DNA of 64,000 nucleotides from Bacteroidaceae bacterium (GTDB lineage Bacteria > Bacteroidota > Bacteroidia > Bacteroidales > Bacteroidaceae). The DNA is taken from positions 1 through 64,000 of the forward strand of contig JAGAZE010000038.1 of assembly GCA_017940185.1 (NCBI GenBank). The letters run 5' to 3'. Position numbers and translations under genes: made by a program. Shown piece by piece: positions 26,909 to 36,564 of this stretch; within the stretch, counting starts at the first letter, position 1, and the number at the start of each line of letters is the position of its first letter. The notes under the pieces are model-generated. The model made no database searches and was not told the DNA's origin. It worked only from the letters and a program-made list of their open reading frames with translations.

Positions 26909-27084
26909 TTGGGCAACAGTTGGCGTGTGATTGGGCAACAGTTGGCGTGTGATTGGGCAACAGTTGGCGCGTGATTGGGCAACAGTTGGCGTGCGATTGG
27001 GCAACAGTTGCGGTGTGATTGGGCAACAGTTGGCGTGTGATTGGGCAACAGTTGGCGTGTGATTGGGCAACAGTTGGCGTGAGG
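26909..27084 (+). repeat. 22-bp tandem repeat array B, eight units
   Basis: Units of TTGGGCAACAGTTGGCGTGT plus two bases start at 26909, 26931, 26953, 26975, 26997, 27019, 27041 and 27063. They are nearly identical, differing at one or two positions. Each unit contains the palindrome CAACAGTTG. The array lies between the tRNA terminator (27095-27129) and the efflux promoter (26772). Confidence 0.95.
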
Positions 27085-27094
27085 GTCAACTCTC

Positions 27095-27129
27095 AAAAAA
27101 AAACAAGAGTGCCGTTGTCGGTACTCTTG
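27095..27129 (-). terminator. Rho-independent terminator of the tRNA-Ser/tRNA-Glu unit
   Basis: On the minus strand, CAAGAGTACCG pairs with CGGCACTCTTG around a four-base loop (27104-27129), followed directly by nine T residues (27095-27103). Confidence 0.9.
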
Positions 27130-27134
27130 CTTTG

Positions 27135-27206
27135 TAGTCGATAGGGGAATCGAACCCCTATGCCAAGATTGAGAATCTTGTATCCTAACCATTAGATGAA
27201 TCGACC
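27135..27206 (-). tRNA. tRNA-Glu(CTC)
   Basis: Minus strand. The acceptor GGTCGAT pairs with ATCGACT (a G-U at 1-72). The anticodon stem CAAGA/TCTTG encloses loop TTCTCAA, so the anticodon is CTC (Glu). The T-arm is GGGGTTCGATTCCCC. CCA is not encoded. It is the second tRNA of a two-gene unit. Confidence 0.93.
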
Positions 27207-27231
27207 ATTTGCGTTGGCAGGCTCACGGTGG

Positions 27232-27318
27232 CGGAAGCTGGGGGATTCGAACCCCCGGTACGGGAACCCGTACGGCAGTTTAGCAAACTGCTGGTTTCAG
27301 CCACTCACCCAAACTTCC
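27232..27318 (-). tRNA. tRNA-Ser(GCT)
   Basis: Minus strand. The acceptor GGAAGTT pairs with AGCTTCC. Loop TTGCTAA gives anticodon GCT. The long variable arm (GTACGGG...CCCGTAC) is the mark of a serine tRNA. It lies 25 bases upstream of tRNA-Glu and shares its promoter and terminator. Confidence 0.96.
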
Positions 27319-27365
27319 ATTCACATGGCTGTCCGGACTGTCCGAAACGCCTACTAATTGCGGTG

Positions 27366-27396
27366 CAAAGGTAAGGCATTATTTTGTTCTGCCAAA
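27366..27396 (-). promoter_or_regulatory. Promoter of the tRNA-Ser/tRNA-Glu unit
   Basis: On the minus strand, TTTG (27393-27396), a 19-base spacer and TACCTTTG (27366-27373) form a full consensus promoter, 47 bases upstream of tRNA-Ser. Confidence 0.85.
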
Positions 27397-27534
27397 TAGT
27401 TTGGCGTTTTTTTTCATTCTTAGTCCTCGCATCCTTGCTCTTCCGTGGCGGAGATATGACAATGGCGCAAAGCCGCAAGCGTGTGACAGGCAACCTTGCA
27501 CCATGAGTTTGCGACTACTTGTGGATGGTGTGTG

Positions 27535-28194
27535 CTACTTTGACGGGGTGAAGCCGTTGCCGTTCCACTTCAGCACCACGCTTGCAGACGGCTTGGACTG
27601 GTGGGTGAGCACAATGTCGTTGCCTTGGCGCGGCAGTTGGATATGGTAGGTGCTCAGTTTATAGTTTTTGCCGCATATCTCCTTCATGGGATAAGGTGTC
27701 CAGAGTGCGATGTCTGTCGTTGTGCGGTAGAACTGCATGGCGTTGACGTTCACTGTGGAGCGGTCATCGCAGTCGCCATCGGTATATTCGTCGCCTTCCA
27801 CTGCCACACCGATGAGTATGCTGCCATCGTTGCAGCGCCAGTAGCGCATCTGCACGGCGATGCTGAGTTCTGTCATGGCTTCGGCGCCGATGTATCCGTG
27901 CTGCAGGTCGCATACGTAGGTGTCGCCGAAATTGATTTCACCGCCGAGCCCTACCATTACATCTACCATGCGTTGCACGATGTCGTTGGGGTAGGTGTGT
28001 GAGAAACCAAGGAAGTAGGCGCGAATGTCGGGCGAGTCTTGGTCACCTGCTGAGTACACATGTTGCTCTCCCCATTCTTTTTCTATTTGGACGAAACTGA
28101 CGTGGTGGTTGGCAAACGTGTATTCTTTCTGTTGTGCTTGTGCTCCGACGGCTATGAGCAGTGCCGGGAGGAGCATTCGGAATAGGTGTTTCAT
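27535..28194 (-). CDS. Secreted protein of unknown function
   Basis: A 219-residue protein with a signal peptide (LLPALLIAVGAQA, cleavage near AQAQ at about 18-21). The mature part is acidic and rich in aromatic residues, with several Cys (about five) and no motif I recognise. It ends with a beta-rich segment SASVVLKWNGNGF. It follows a secreted phosphodiesterase-type protein by 31 bases and may be co-transcribed with it. Function unknown. Confidence 0.7.
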   Translation of the reverse strand: MKHLFRMLLPALLIAVGAQAQQKEYTFANHHVSFVQIEKEWGEQHVYSAGDQDSPDIRAYFLGFSHTYPNDIVQRMVDVMVGLGGEINFGDTYVCDLQHGYIGAEAMTELSIAVQMRYWRCNDGSILIGVAVEGDEYTDGDCDDRSTVNVNAMQFYRTTTDIALWTPYPMKEICGKNYKLSTYHIQLPRQGNDIVLTHQSKPSASVVLKWNGNGFTPSK

Positions 28195-28225
28195 GGCTGT
28201 TGTGGTGTTATGTGGTGTTGTCGTT

Positions 28226-29167
28226 TCAGAAAATCTGCATCACGGGGCGTCCTACCCATGCCTGCGGGGGTGTGAGTCCAAGGATGTATGCAACGGTGGC
28301 AGGAACATCGTATTGCATGACGGCATCAGTAATTTCATATCCTTTGCGAACACCTTTTCCGTAGACAATCATTGGAGAGAGCATCTCCTCCAGCGTAGGA
28401 CCTCCGTGCCCTTTGCCAATGCCGCCATGGTCAGAGGTGAGCACGAAGATGGTGTCGTCGAAGATGCCTGCATCTTTTACTGCCTGTATCACATGTGCAA
28501 TACAGTTGTCGAGGATGGTCTCGAAGGCGTAGTAGTCATCGGTATACCATCCTTTCTCATGTCCCTGCATGTCCAGTCCTCCAAAGTAGAGGAAGAAGAG
28601 TGTGGGTTTCTCAGCCTTGATGTAGTCGACGGCTTTCTGTGTGTACTCGTACGTCGATCCGCAGTCTTTACAACTGTCGGCACCATAACCGCCGCGATAG
28701 TAGAACATCACATCGTCGACAGCTAAGGTGTCGATGACATACTTGATGCCAATCCAGTCAAACTGTGCCGCTGTCTTGGCATTGGGACGCTGTTCCTTCA
28801 GTATGGAGAAGATAGTGGGAAAGATGCCGTGGCTGTTGACCACCGACGACGGGAAGTCGGGCTTCTCGCTGTTCCACTTGGTGTAGCCGTGGCTCTCTGT
28901 CCCTGCTCCCATCATGTTGGATGCCCAGTTGATGGCCGATGCCGAGGGGAGCACCGAGCGTTTCTGCAGTGTCCAACAGCCCTCTGCCATCATCTTTCTC
29001 ACGGTGGGCATGTCGGCGCGCGCCATGCTCTTTGAGGCCCATCCGTCAATGCCTATCATGATGACGTGTTTGGCTTTGGGCTTGACCTTGGCTTGCAGGG
29101 TGATGGCTCCGGAGAGGAACAATGACAGCAGGGCAATGGCTGTCTTGAAGGAGAGAGTCTGCTTCAT
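28226..29167 (-). CDS. Secreted alkaline-phosphatase-superfamily phosphodiesterase
   Basis: A 313-residue enzyme with a signal peptide (ALLSLFLSGAITLQA). It belongs to the type I nucleotide pyrophosphatase/phosphodiesterase branch: IMIGIDGW carries the first metal Asp (about residue 40), PSASAINWASNM holds the likely nucleophile (Ser), GLDMQGHEKGW and TSDHGG supply the other metal ligands, and GKGHGGPT follows. Such enzymes cleave phosphodiester or phosphomonoester substrates in the periplasm or outside. The start ATG (29165-29167) is chosen because it begins the signal peptide. Substrate unknown. Confidence 0.85.
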   Translation of the reverse strand: MKQTLSFKTAIALLSLFLSGAITLQAKVKPKAKHVIMIGIDGWASKSMARADMPTVRKMMAEGCWTLQKRSVLPSASAINWASNMMGAGTESHGYTKWNSEKPDFPSSVVNSHGIFPTIFSILKEQRPNAKTAAQFDWIGIKYVIDTLAVDDVMFYYRGGYGADSCKDCGSTYEYTQKAVDYIKAEKPTLFFLYFGGLDMQGHEKGWYTDDYYAFETILDNCIAHVIQAVKDAGIFDDTIFVLTSDHGGIGKGHGGPTLEEMLSPMIVYGKGVRKGYEITDAVMQYDVPATVAYILGLTPPQAWVGRPVMQIF

Positions 29168-29316
29168 GGTAGATGAATTGTTGGAGTTAAATTGCTTGTT
29201 TGATGTCCTCATGTGTGATTTCTGTCAAGTCATGGGCAGTGGTATGCATATTACAACAAGCAGCACGATACTGACAGCGGTCTTGATACGATTATTCTGT
29301 ATCTGTGTTGCAGAGG

Positions 29317-30180
29317 TCATCTACGTCTCTTGTTTCTGGAAGCTTTTTCCACAAGCAACTCAAAGAAACGCAGCATCAACCGGTCATTGTTGCGTGCTGT
29401 AAATATCTCAGGATGCGACTGCATGGCAAAGACGGGAATTTGCGGATAACCTTCCATCATCTCGGGCACACCGTCGGGACTCCATGCCGTGATGCGCAGA
29501 CCGGGGGCAATATCCTTCACACACTGATGGTGTATGCTGTTGACTCCAATCTCGTCAGTGCCGAAGATCTGGGCTGCCAAGGTGTTGGGTGCAATGCGGA
29601 TGGTGTGTATCTCTGATGTTCTGTTAACCCTGTCGCGATGTGTCAGCTCGCTTTCGGGGAAGTCGGATGGAATGTCTTGGTACAAAGTACCGCCCAGTGC
29701 GATGTTGATTATCTGCATGCCACGGCAAATGCCGAAGACGGGGAGGTTGTGTTCCAGCGCTTTCCTGATGAGCATCAGTTCGAACTTATCGCGCGCTTCG
29801 TTTACCTCTCCAAGCATTTCATGAGCTTCGGAACCGTAATACGCGGGGTCAACGTCGGTGCCGCCTCCCACGAGCACACCATCAAGATGGGGGAGCATTG
29901 CTTCAATCAGGTAGGGATCATCGGTAGAGGGAATGAGGATAGGTATTCCGCCTGCCATTCTTACCGCCTGCGGGCTGTCGTATCCGACGGTAAGGGCATT
30001 GTTTTTCAGTGTCGTGGTGATGCCAATGACGGGCTTTGCCGACTTCTTCACGGGCTTTGCCTGCGCTGCCTGGTCGTAGAGCTCCTGCAACTTTGGTGCA
30101 AAAATAGACGTGCTCTGTGCCAACGTAGAGAGGGCAAAGACATGGAGGATAGTGACGGTAATAAGCAGTGATTTTCTCAT
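29317..30180 (-). CDS. Secreted class I glutamine-amidotransferase-like hydrolase (peptidase C26)
   Basis: A 287-residue protein with an N-terminal signal peptide (SLLITVTILHVFALSTLAQS). The rest is a C26-type gamma-glutamyl hydrolase fold: GVLVGGGTDVDPAYYG, the nucleophile elbow VFGICRGMQ, and the catalytic His-Glu in AMQSHPE near the end. Cytoplasmic relatives (PuuD) hydrolyse gamma-glutamyl-GABA; here a secreted form may act on gamma-glutamyl peptides or folate polyglutamates. It lies 19 bases downstream of the fumarase gene. The C-terminus ends in a run of basic residues. Confidence 0.85.
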   Translation of the reverse strand: MRKSLLITVTILHVFALSTLAQSTSIFAPKLQELYDQAAQAKPVKKSAKPVIGITTTLKNNALTVGYDSPQAVRMAGGIPILIPSTDDPYLIEAMLPHLDGVLVGGGTDVDPAYYGSEAHEMLGEVNEARDKFELMLIRKALEHNLPVFGICRGMQIINIALGGTLYQDIPSDFPESELTHRDRVNRTSEIHTIRIAPNTLAAQIFGTDEIGVNSIHHQCVKDIAPGLRITAWSPDGVPEMMEGYPQIPVFAMQSHPEIFTARNNDRLMLRFFELLVEKASRNKRRR

Positions 30181-30199
30181 AGAGGGCTTTCGCAGGGTG

Positions 30200-31843
30200 T
30201 TATGCTTTACAACAGAGGGGCTTGAGCTGTTTGAAGAAGTCGTTGCCCTTGTCATCGACGAGGATGAATGCGGGGAAGTCTTCTACAGTGATTTTCCAGA
30301 TGGCTTCCATGCCCAGTTCGGGATATTCCACGCATTCGATGCTCTTGATATTGTTTTGTGCAAGCACTGCTGCCGGTCCGCCGATGGAGCCGAGGTAGAA
30401 TCCACCGTGCTTTTGGCATGCATCGGTTACCTGTTGTGTGCGGTTGCCCTTGGCTATCATCACCATGGAGCCTCCGTGGGCCTGGAATTCGTCTACATAG
30501 GGGTCCATGCGCTGTGCCGTAGTGGGTCCCATGGAGCCGCAGGGCAGTCCTTCAGGAGTCTTGGCGGGTCCGGCGTAGTAGACTGGATAGCGCTTGAAGT
30601 AGTCGGGCAGGTCTTCGCCGGCGTCAAGACGTGCCTTGAGCTTGGCGTGAGCGATGTCGCGTGCCACGATGATGGTACCGTTGAGCGATAGGCGTGTGGC
30701 CACGGGATACTTGCTCAGTGTGGCGCAGATATCCTTCATGGGCTGGTTGAGGTCGATGCGTACGGCATCGCCTTCGCCGGCTTGGCGCAGCTCTTCGGGG
30801 ATGAGTGAGGAGGGGTTGTCATCCATCTTCTCTATCCACAGTCCGTCTTTATTGATCTTGGCTTTGATGTTACGGTCTGCCGAGCAGCTCACGCCTAGTC
30901 CGATGGGGCAGGAGGCTCCGTGGCGCGGCAGGCGGATAACGCGTATGTCGTGGGCAATGTATTTTCCGCCAAACTGTGCGCCGAGACCTATGTTGTGCGC
31001 TTCACGCAGCAGGATGGCTTCCAGCTCGGTGTCGCGGAAGGCGCGTCCTGTCTCATCGCCAGTGGTGGGCAGTGTGTCGTAGTAGTGTGTGGATGCCAGC
31101 TTCACGGTGAGCAGGTTGCGTTCAGCACTGGTGCCGCCGATGACGAAGGCGATGTGATAAGGTGGACAGGCTGCTGTGCCGAGGGTCTTCATCTTCTCTA
31201 CGAGGAAGGGCACGAGGGTGTCGGGGTTCTGTATGCGTGCTTTGGTCTCCTGATAGAGGTACGACTTGTTGGCGCTGCCGCCGCCCTTGGTGACACACAG
31301 GAAATGATACTCGCCGCCTTCGGAGGCGTGGATGTCTATCTGTGCAGGCAGGTTGCACTTGGTGTTCACCTCGTCATACATGTTGAGGGGTGCATTCTGC
31401 GAGTAGCGCAGGTTGTCGGTGGTATACACGTTGTACACACCGCGCGAGATAGCTTCCTCATCGCAGGCATCGGTCCACACGCACTGACCTTTTTCGGCGT
31501 GTATGATGGCTGTGCCGGTGTCTTGGCAGAGGGGCAGTTGACCCTTGGCCGACACTTCGGCGTTGCGCAGCATGGTGAGTGCCACGTATTTGTCGTTGTC
31601 GGTAGCTTCAGGGTCGTGTAGGATGCTTGCCACTTGCTCGTTGTGGGCGCGACGCAGGAAGAACGATACGTCGTGGAAAGCTGCCTCGATGAGGCGTGTG
31701 ATGGCCTCGGGAGACACTACGAGTATCTCTTTGCCCTGAAAGGTGGTGGTGCTGATGCCTTCTTTGCCCAGCAGATAGTACTCTGTGTTGTCTTTGCCCA
31801 ATTGGAACATGGGTGCATAACGGAATTCAGGTGTTGTTGACAT
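30200..31843 (-). CDS. fumA: Fumarate hydratase class I
   Basis: A 547-residue iron-sulphur fumarase converting fumarate and malate, as expected for the fumarate-respiring, succinate-producing metabolism of this group. The three Fe-S cysteines fit: C106 in PLCQDTGT, C226 in AACPP and C320 in [20 protein letters not shown] and the C-terminal [12 protein letters not shown] swivelling domain are also typical. Length matches FumA/FumB. The symbol is by similarity (fumA and fumB cannot be told apart). Confidence 0.95.
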   Translation of the reverse strand: MSTTPEFRYAPMFQLGKDNTEYYLLGKEGISTTTFQGKEILVVSPEAITRLIEAAFHDVSFFLRRAHNEQVASILHDPEATDNDKYVALTMLRNAEVSAKGQLPLCQDTGTAIIHAEKGQCVWTDACDEEAISRGVYNVYTTDNLRYSQNAPLNMYDEVNTKCNLPAQIDIHASEGGEYHFLCVTKGGGSANKSYLYQETKARIQNPDTLVPFLVEKMKTLGTAACPPYHIAFVIGGTSAERNLLTVKLASTHYYDTLPTTGDETGRAFRDTELEAILLREAHNIGLGAQFGGKYIAHDIRVIRLPRHGASCPIGLGVSCSADRNIKAKINKDGLWIEKMDDNPSSLIPEELRQAGEGDAVRIDLNQPMKDICATLSKYPVATRLSLNGTIIVARDIAHAKLKARLDAGEDLPDYFKRYPVYYAGPAKTPEGLPCGSMGPTTAQRMDPYVDEFQAHGGSMVMIAKGNRTQQVTDACQKHGGFYLGSIGGPAAVLAQNNIKSIECVEYPELGMEAIWKITVEDFPAFILVDDKGNDFFKQLKPLCCKA

Positions 31844-31880
31844 AATGTTGTTGGTGTGTGATATCTGGAAAAAGGATATT

Positions 31881-33392
31881 TTATCTTGTTGATATGAGTG
31901 CTGCGATGTTGTTGTGTCGGCGTTGGTAGAAGCGGCGGTAGAGTCGGTTGAGCCACCAGTGGTGTGTCAGTATGGTGGTCAGTCCGATAACGATGAGTAC
32001 GATGTATGTGGCATTGAGGCCGATGAGCACACGTCCGATGGCAATAAACGCAACGGGCAGGAAGAAGATGAGCAGTTGTGCCACCACTTGTGTCCAGTTG
32101 TTTTCCATCGAGCCCTTGCCTAGGAAGCGTGTGTTGAGCGGCATGGTCTGCTTATTGTAGAGGCACAAGTGGAGCAGGCAGGCATTGACGGTGCCGCCGG
32201 AGAACACCATTACTGCCACTACCTGCAGCACGCTGCATTTGCCGGTGATGATGGTGGGCAGCATCAGTAGCAGCGGTACCAACATCATGGCCATGCAGAA
32301 GAAGTATTTGGCTGTGAGCAGTGAGGCAAAGGTGTGGCGGTGGGTGGCCAGACACTCAATGTAGTTGCCCTCATAGCTCATCGTCTTGGTGAGCAGCATC
32401 GAGCCGTAGATGGCAAAGTTGTAGATACACCAGAAGTAGTTCATCAGCGGTGTGTCGTAAATGTCGGTAAGGGCTATCAACAGACTGATGCCCAGTACGA
32501 TGGCATTGGCAAAGATGAAGGTCTTCTTCACATTCTTGTTGCGCATGATGCTTTTGGCCTCAAGTTTGAGAAATTCGCCCGTGATGCCGTAGCGGTTGAA
32601 GAATGCCATGCGGCTCACATGGCGCAGGTGTGTCTGTTCTGTGCGGCTCAGTTCTCTCTTTATGCACCGTTGCTGCACGCGGCGGTTTGCCTCAATTGCC
32701 ACGCCGAGCATGAGCAGCAGCACACTCCATGCCAGCACATTGCCGCTGCTGAGTTTGTCGCCACAGAAGGCAAAGGCATCGCACAGCGTGGAAAGCCCGT
32801 CGCCACCACTATATATATATAATGGTGAGAAGACGATAGCGTAGACCCCCAGTGGCAGTGCCCACCACCGTAGGCTCACGTTGATGAGAGTGCGCACAAG
32901 CAGATACCATTGGCTGTTGAGCAGCAGACAGAGGTAGAATGCGATCAGGAAGAGCAGGGTGGTGCCGATGCCATAGCTGAACACCACTGCCATGATAGCA
33001 TAGGGCACGAGCATTGCCATCCATGTGAGGTTGCCTGTGGAGAGCAGCGACTGCAGCACGAAGGCGTCGGTGCAGGCGTTGCGCGGCAGAGGCAGCAGCA
33101 CATAGGGCTTTATCATCTGCGTAGGGGTCTGTTGCAGCATGAAGCGCAGCAGAAAGTCGAGGGTGAGGATGAAGGGCGCAATGCCGAACATCAGTTCGGG
33201 TGCGGTGTAGGTGTCGCTTTCGTTGGCGGCGAGGGCAAAAGTGATGCCGAAGAAGATGAGATACAATGCCACCATGGCTCCCACGATGCCTACCACCACC
33301 TTCATCACGCGGTTTTGCTCCCACATGGGATGACGCCGGTTGTAGAGTCGATGGTGGTGGCGCAGGATGCGAAAGAGCTCAAGACGCTTCAT
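31881..33392 (-). CDS. DUF5687 family polytopic membrane protein
   Basis: A 503-residue membrane protein with about ten to twelve hydrophobic segments, resembling ABC-2-type permease subunits and matching what I know of the Bacteroidetes DUF5687 family. The N-terminus is basic ([18 protein letters not shown]), and a central cytoplasmic stretch (about 240-285) is highly charged. No ATPase gene is adjacent, so its partner, if any, is elsewhere. It sits between lolA and fumA on the same strand with gaps of 33 and 37 bases. Confidence 0.75.
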   Translation of the reverse strand: MKRLELFRILRHHHRLYNRRHPMWEQNRVMKVVVGIVGAMVALYLIFFGITFALAANESDTYTAPELMFGIAPFILTLDFLLRFMLQQTPTQMIKPYVLLPLPRNACTDAFVLQSLLSTGNLTWMAMLVPYAIMAVVFSYGIGTTLLFLIAFYLCLLLNSQWYLLVRTLINVSLRWWALPLGVYAIVFSPLYIYSGGDGLSTLCDAFAFCGDKLSSGNVLAWSVLLLMLGVAIEANRRVQQRCIKRELSRTEQTHLRHVSRMAFFNRYGITGEFLKLEAKSIMRNKNVKKTFIFANAIVLGISLLIALTDIYDTPLMNYFWCIYNFAIYGSMLLTKTMSYEGNYIECLATHRHTFASLLTAKYFFCMAMMLVPLLLMLPTIITGKCSVLQVVAVMVFSGGTVNACLLHLCLYNKQTMPLNTRFLGKGSMENNWTQVVAQLLIFFLPVAFIAIGRVLIGLNATYIVLIVIGLTTILTHHWWLNRLYRRFYQRRHNNIAALISTR

Positions 33393-33425
33393 GGCACATT
33401 GTCGATGGAATGGGGGAGGGAGTGA

Positions 33426-34034
33426 CTATCTCAGGTCGATGACCTCGGCCGTGGGATACTTCTTGGCGGGGAATACAAAGGTGGCGTCGGACTGATTGAC
33501 GGCGCGGAAGTTGCGAATGGTGATGGTGAGCCATTTGCCTTGCTGCTTCATGCGCACCATAGTGGGCTGATAGGTATTGGGGTTCAGTGTGATGAATGCT
33601 TCCCGTATGGGCTGCTTGGTGCCCAGCGCTACGAGTCGCACCTCGTGCATGCCTTTCACCGTGCGTGCAGAGAGTCCGTACCCTTTCTTATATAGTGAGA
33701 GAAAGGTATAGGGGTTGAGTTGCGTCTGCTGTGCCTTGGTAGGCTGACTGATGTTCACCTCGTCGGTGTCGGTCACATAGGTCCATTGCGTCTTACCATC
33801 GTACCACGTGGTGGTCTGTTGCGTCTTGGCGTAGAACTTACTTCCCTTGATAGCAATGGTTCCGCTCATGGTATGCTTGTCGGCGGTGATGGTAAACTGT
33901 GCTGTGGCTCCTCCTTTGCGTCCCACTACCGCTGCCGCCTTGTCAAGCAGCTGGCGAGGGGTGAGGGCTGCATGTGCCGTGGCGGCAAGGAGCAGGAAGC
34001 TGACGAGAAGAAGGGATGAGAGATGATGTCGCAT
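33426..34034 (-). CDS. LolA-like outer-membrane lipoprotein carrier protein
   Basis: A 202-residue periplasmic protein with a signal peptide (LLLVSFLLLAATAHA, cleavage after AHA). The mature part matches the LolA/LolB half-barrel: alternating beta strands, KGSKFYAKTQQTTTWYDGKTQWTYV near the middle, and the aromatic- and hydrophobic-lined pattern. LolA carries lipoproteins across the periplasm. It directly follows ftsK (35-base gap), an arrangement common in both Bacteroidales and proteobacteria. Confidence 0.87.
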   Translation of the reverse strand: MRHHLSSLLLVSFLLLAATAHAALTPRQLLDKAAAVVGRKGGATAQFTITADKHTMSGTIAIKGSKFYAKTQQTTTWYDGKTQWTYVTDTDEVNISQPTKAQQTQLNPYTFLSLYKKGYGLSARTVKGMHEVRLVALGTKQPIREAFITLNPNTYQPTMVRMKQQGKWLTITIRNFRAVNQSDATFVFPAKKYPTAEVIDLR

Positions 34035-34069
34035 GATGATGTTGTAGTGGGGTGGTGGGGGAGTAGGTA

Positions 34070-36481
34070 TTACTTTTTCCGTATCTGATTGAGTATCACT
34101 TGCAGGCTTCCTTCATCCTGCACGAGCACTTCTCTGGGTTTTGACCCGCGCGGCGGTCCTACGATGCCTGCCTTTTGCAGTTCGTCCATAAGGCGGCCGG
34201 CACGGTTGAAGCCGATGGTCATCTTACGCTGGAGCATGGAGGTGGAACCCACGTTCTCGTTGATTACCAGGCGTGCCGCCTCTTCGAAGAGTGGGTCTAC
34301 GCCTTCCATCTCGTCGCCGCTGGCAATGCCGCCCACCATGCTGTCTTCCATCACGGGTTCGGGCAACTCCAGCGGACGGATGGGGCCGTTTTGCTCTGCT
34401 ATGAACTGCGAGATGCGCTCCACTTCTGGTGTGTCGACGAAGGCACACTGCACACGCACTGGTTCGTCGCCCTTGGAGTAGAGCATGTCGCCACGACCTA
34501 TCAGCTGGTTGGCACCAGTGCGGTCGAGGATAATTTGTGAGTCGATGCGCTGTGCCACCTTGAAAGCGATGCGGCCGGGGAAGTTGGCCTTGATGCCGCC
34601 GGTGATGACGCGTGCCGATGGGCGCTGCGTGGCGATAATCATATGAATGCCCACGGCGCGGGCCAGCTGTGCTATGCGTGTGATGGGGGTTTCTATCTCC
34701 TTGCCTGCGGTGAGGATAAGGTCGCCAAACTCGTCGATAATCACCACGATATAGGGCATATACTCGTGCCCGTCGTCGCGATTGAGCTTGTGGTTGAGGA
34801 ACTTCTCGTTGTATTCCTTCACGTTGCGTGCTCCGGCGGCCTTGAGCATGTCGTAGCGGTTGTCCATCAGGGCGCAGAGGCCGTTGAGCGTGCGTACCAC
34901 CTTTTGCGTGTCGGTGATAATGGCGTTGTCTTCGTTCTCTATGAGTGCCGCCATGAAGGGTTTGGTGATGGGTGCATAGACGCTGAACTCCACCTTCTTC
35001 GGATCGACGAGCACAAACTTCAACTCGTTGGGATGCTTCTTGTAGAGCAGCGAGGTGATGATGGCATTCATGCCCACCGACTTACCTTGTCCCGTGGCAC
35101 CCGCTACGAGCAGGTGAGGTATCTTGGTGAGGTCGGCCATGAATATCTCGTTGGTGATGGTCTTTCCCAGTGCCATGGGCAGTTCCATCTTCGTCTCTTG
35201 GAAGGCCTTGCTGTCGAGTATGCTGCGCATCGACACCACGGCGGGCTTAGCGTTGGGCACCTCAATGCCGATGGTTCCCTTGCCGGGGATGGGGGCTATG
35301 ATACGTATGCCCAGTGCATAGAGACTCATGGCGATGTCGTCTTCCAGGTTTTTTATTTTGCTGATGCGTATGCCTGGTGCGGGTGTTATCTCATAGAGCG
35401 TGATGGTGGGACCCACTGTTGCCGATATGTGTGTGATGTCCACGCCGAAGTTGTGCAGCACGTCAATGATGCGGTTTTTGTTGCGCTCTTGTTCGTTGAG
35501 ATCGATGACGGGTCGGCTGTCGTTTTCGTAGGTCTTGAGCAGGTCGAGGGTGGGATAGCGGTAGTTGATGAATGGTTCGCGGTGGTCGATGGGCTTGTTG
35601 CCGCTCGTGTTGCTGGCAAGTGTCGACTTGGTGGCACGCTCTGTTTCCTTGCCCTCAATGATTTCCATTTCCGTTGTGTTACCATCAACGATGCTGCCTT
35701 CAGTGCTTATCACGGTGGGCTGACCACTGCTGTAGTCTATACGCTGGACTTCCGGGTTGTCATATTCGCCTCCTTCGTTGGGATCGAAGGCGGTGTCGGT
35801 ATCGGGTGCTGTCTTGTAGTCCCACTTCACCTTTTGCAGATAGCGCATGGGGTTGAGTTTGCGGCTCACGATGTGCACCACCTCTACGCCGAGCAGTGAG
35901 AGGAACACCACTGCCACGATGATGAGCAGTGCGAAGAGTCCTGGTGCTCCCGCCACATTTTCTATTGCTTGGCAGATGGCTTGGCCGTGGTCGCCGCCTG
36001 GGTTGAAGATGCGGTCGCCGAGCAGCGGGGTGAGCAGTTTGGCAAAGGCCACGCTGCACCAGATGGTGACCACTGCCAGCGCGCAAAACCACTTCGTCAG
36101 TGATAGGCGTCGCTTGTCGCTGATGAGTTTCACTCCACACAACCCGATGAAGAAGGGGATGGTGAAGGCAATGATGCCGAAGCCGCGTGCTATGCAGAAG
36201 TGTGAGAGCAGCGCGCCTGTGCTGCCGCATATGTTGCGGAATGTCTGTTGCGTGTTGGCCATGTCGCCCTCTTGCAGGTGGCGCACCAGGCTCTGGTCGG
36301 CGGCACCCGTAGAGAAATAGGAGATAAAGGCTACTGTGATATAGATAGCTACGAGCAGCAACAGGCATCCTATCACTGCCAGCAGGTTGTCGGTATGTCG
36401 AAAGCCCAGCACTTGTGCAAAAGGTTTGCGGGGCGTCGTGGTCTTCTTTTTCTTCGATTTATTAGTATTGCGTTTGGGCAT
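34070..36481 (-). CDS. ftsK: DNA translocase FtsK
   Basis: An 803-residue chromosome-segregation motor. Residues about 1-215 are the membrane part, with a basic N-terminus (KRNTNKSKKKK) and four hydrophobic segments; a short linker (~80 residues) follows. The motor domain has Walker A GATGQGKSVG and Walker B VVIIDEFGDLI, with Phe-Gly where many FtsK proteins have Leu-Ala. It ends in the gamma winged-helix domain (about 735-800) that reads polar sequences. The linker is much shorter than in E. coli, as usual for this group. Confidence 0.95.
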   Translation of the reverse strand: MPKRNTNKSKKKKTTTPRKPFAQVLGFRHTDNLLAVIGCLLLLVAIYITVAFISYFSTGAADQSLVRHLQEGDMANTQQTFRNICGSTGALLSHFCIARGFGIIAFTIPFFIGLCGVKLISDKRRLSLTKWFCALAVVTIWCSVAFAKLLTPLLGDRIFNPGGDHGQAICQAIENVAGAPGLFALLIIVAVVFLSLLGVEVVHIVSRKLNPMRYLQKVKWDYKTAPDTDTAFDPNEGGEYDNPEVQRIDYSSGQPTVISTEGSIVDGNTTEMEIIEGKETERATKSTLASNTSGNKPIDHREPFINYRYPTLDLLKTYENDSRPVIDLNEQERNKNRIIDVLHNFGVDITHISATVGPTITLYEITPAPGIRISKIKNLEDDIAMSLYALGIRIIAPIPGKGTIGIEVPNAKPAVVSMRSILDSKAFQETKMELPMALGKTITNEIFMADLTKIPHLLVAGATGQGKSVGMNAIITSLLYKKHPNELKFVLVDPKKVEFSVYAPITKPFMAALIENEDNAIITDTQKVVRTLNGLCALMDNRYDMLKAAGARNVKEYNEKFLNHKLNRDDGHEYMPYIVVIIDEFGDLILTAGKEIETPITRIAQLARAVGIHMIIATQRPSARVITGGIKANFPGRIAFKVAQRIDSQIILDRTGANQLIGRGDMLYSKGDEPVRVQCAFVDTPEVERISQFIAEQNGPIRPLELPEPVMEDSMVGGIASGDEMEGVDPLFEEAARLVINENVGSTSMLQRKMTIGFNRAGRLMDELQKAGIVGPPRGSKPREVLVQDEGSLQVILNQIRKK

Positions 36482-36519
36482 ATGTGTCGTGTAATATTAG
36501 GGGGGGGCAGAACATCGTG

Positions 36520-36527
36520 CAAAGGTA
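36520..36527 (-). promoter_or_regulatory. -7 box for ftsK-lolA
   Basis: The minus strand reads TACCTTTG, 38 bases upstream of the ftsK ATG and between the AI-2E gene stop and ftsK. A run of eight G (36500-36507) lies between box and start. The -33 is not clear. Confidence 0.55.
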
Positions 36528-36564
36528 AAGTTTTCCGCCAACTTACCAGTCTGCCTTGCTTTTT

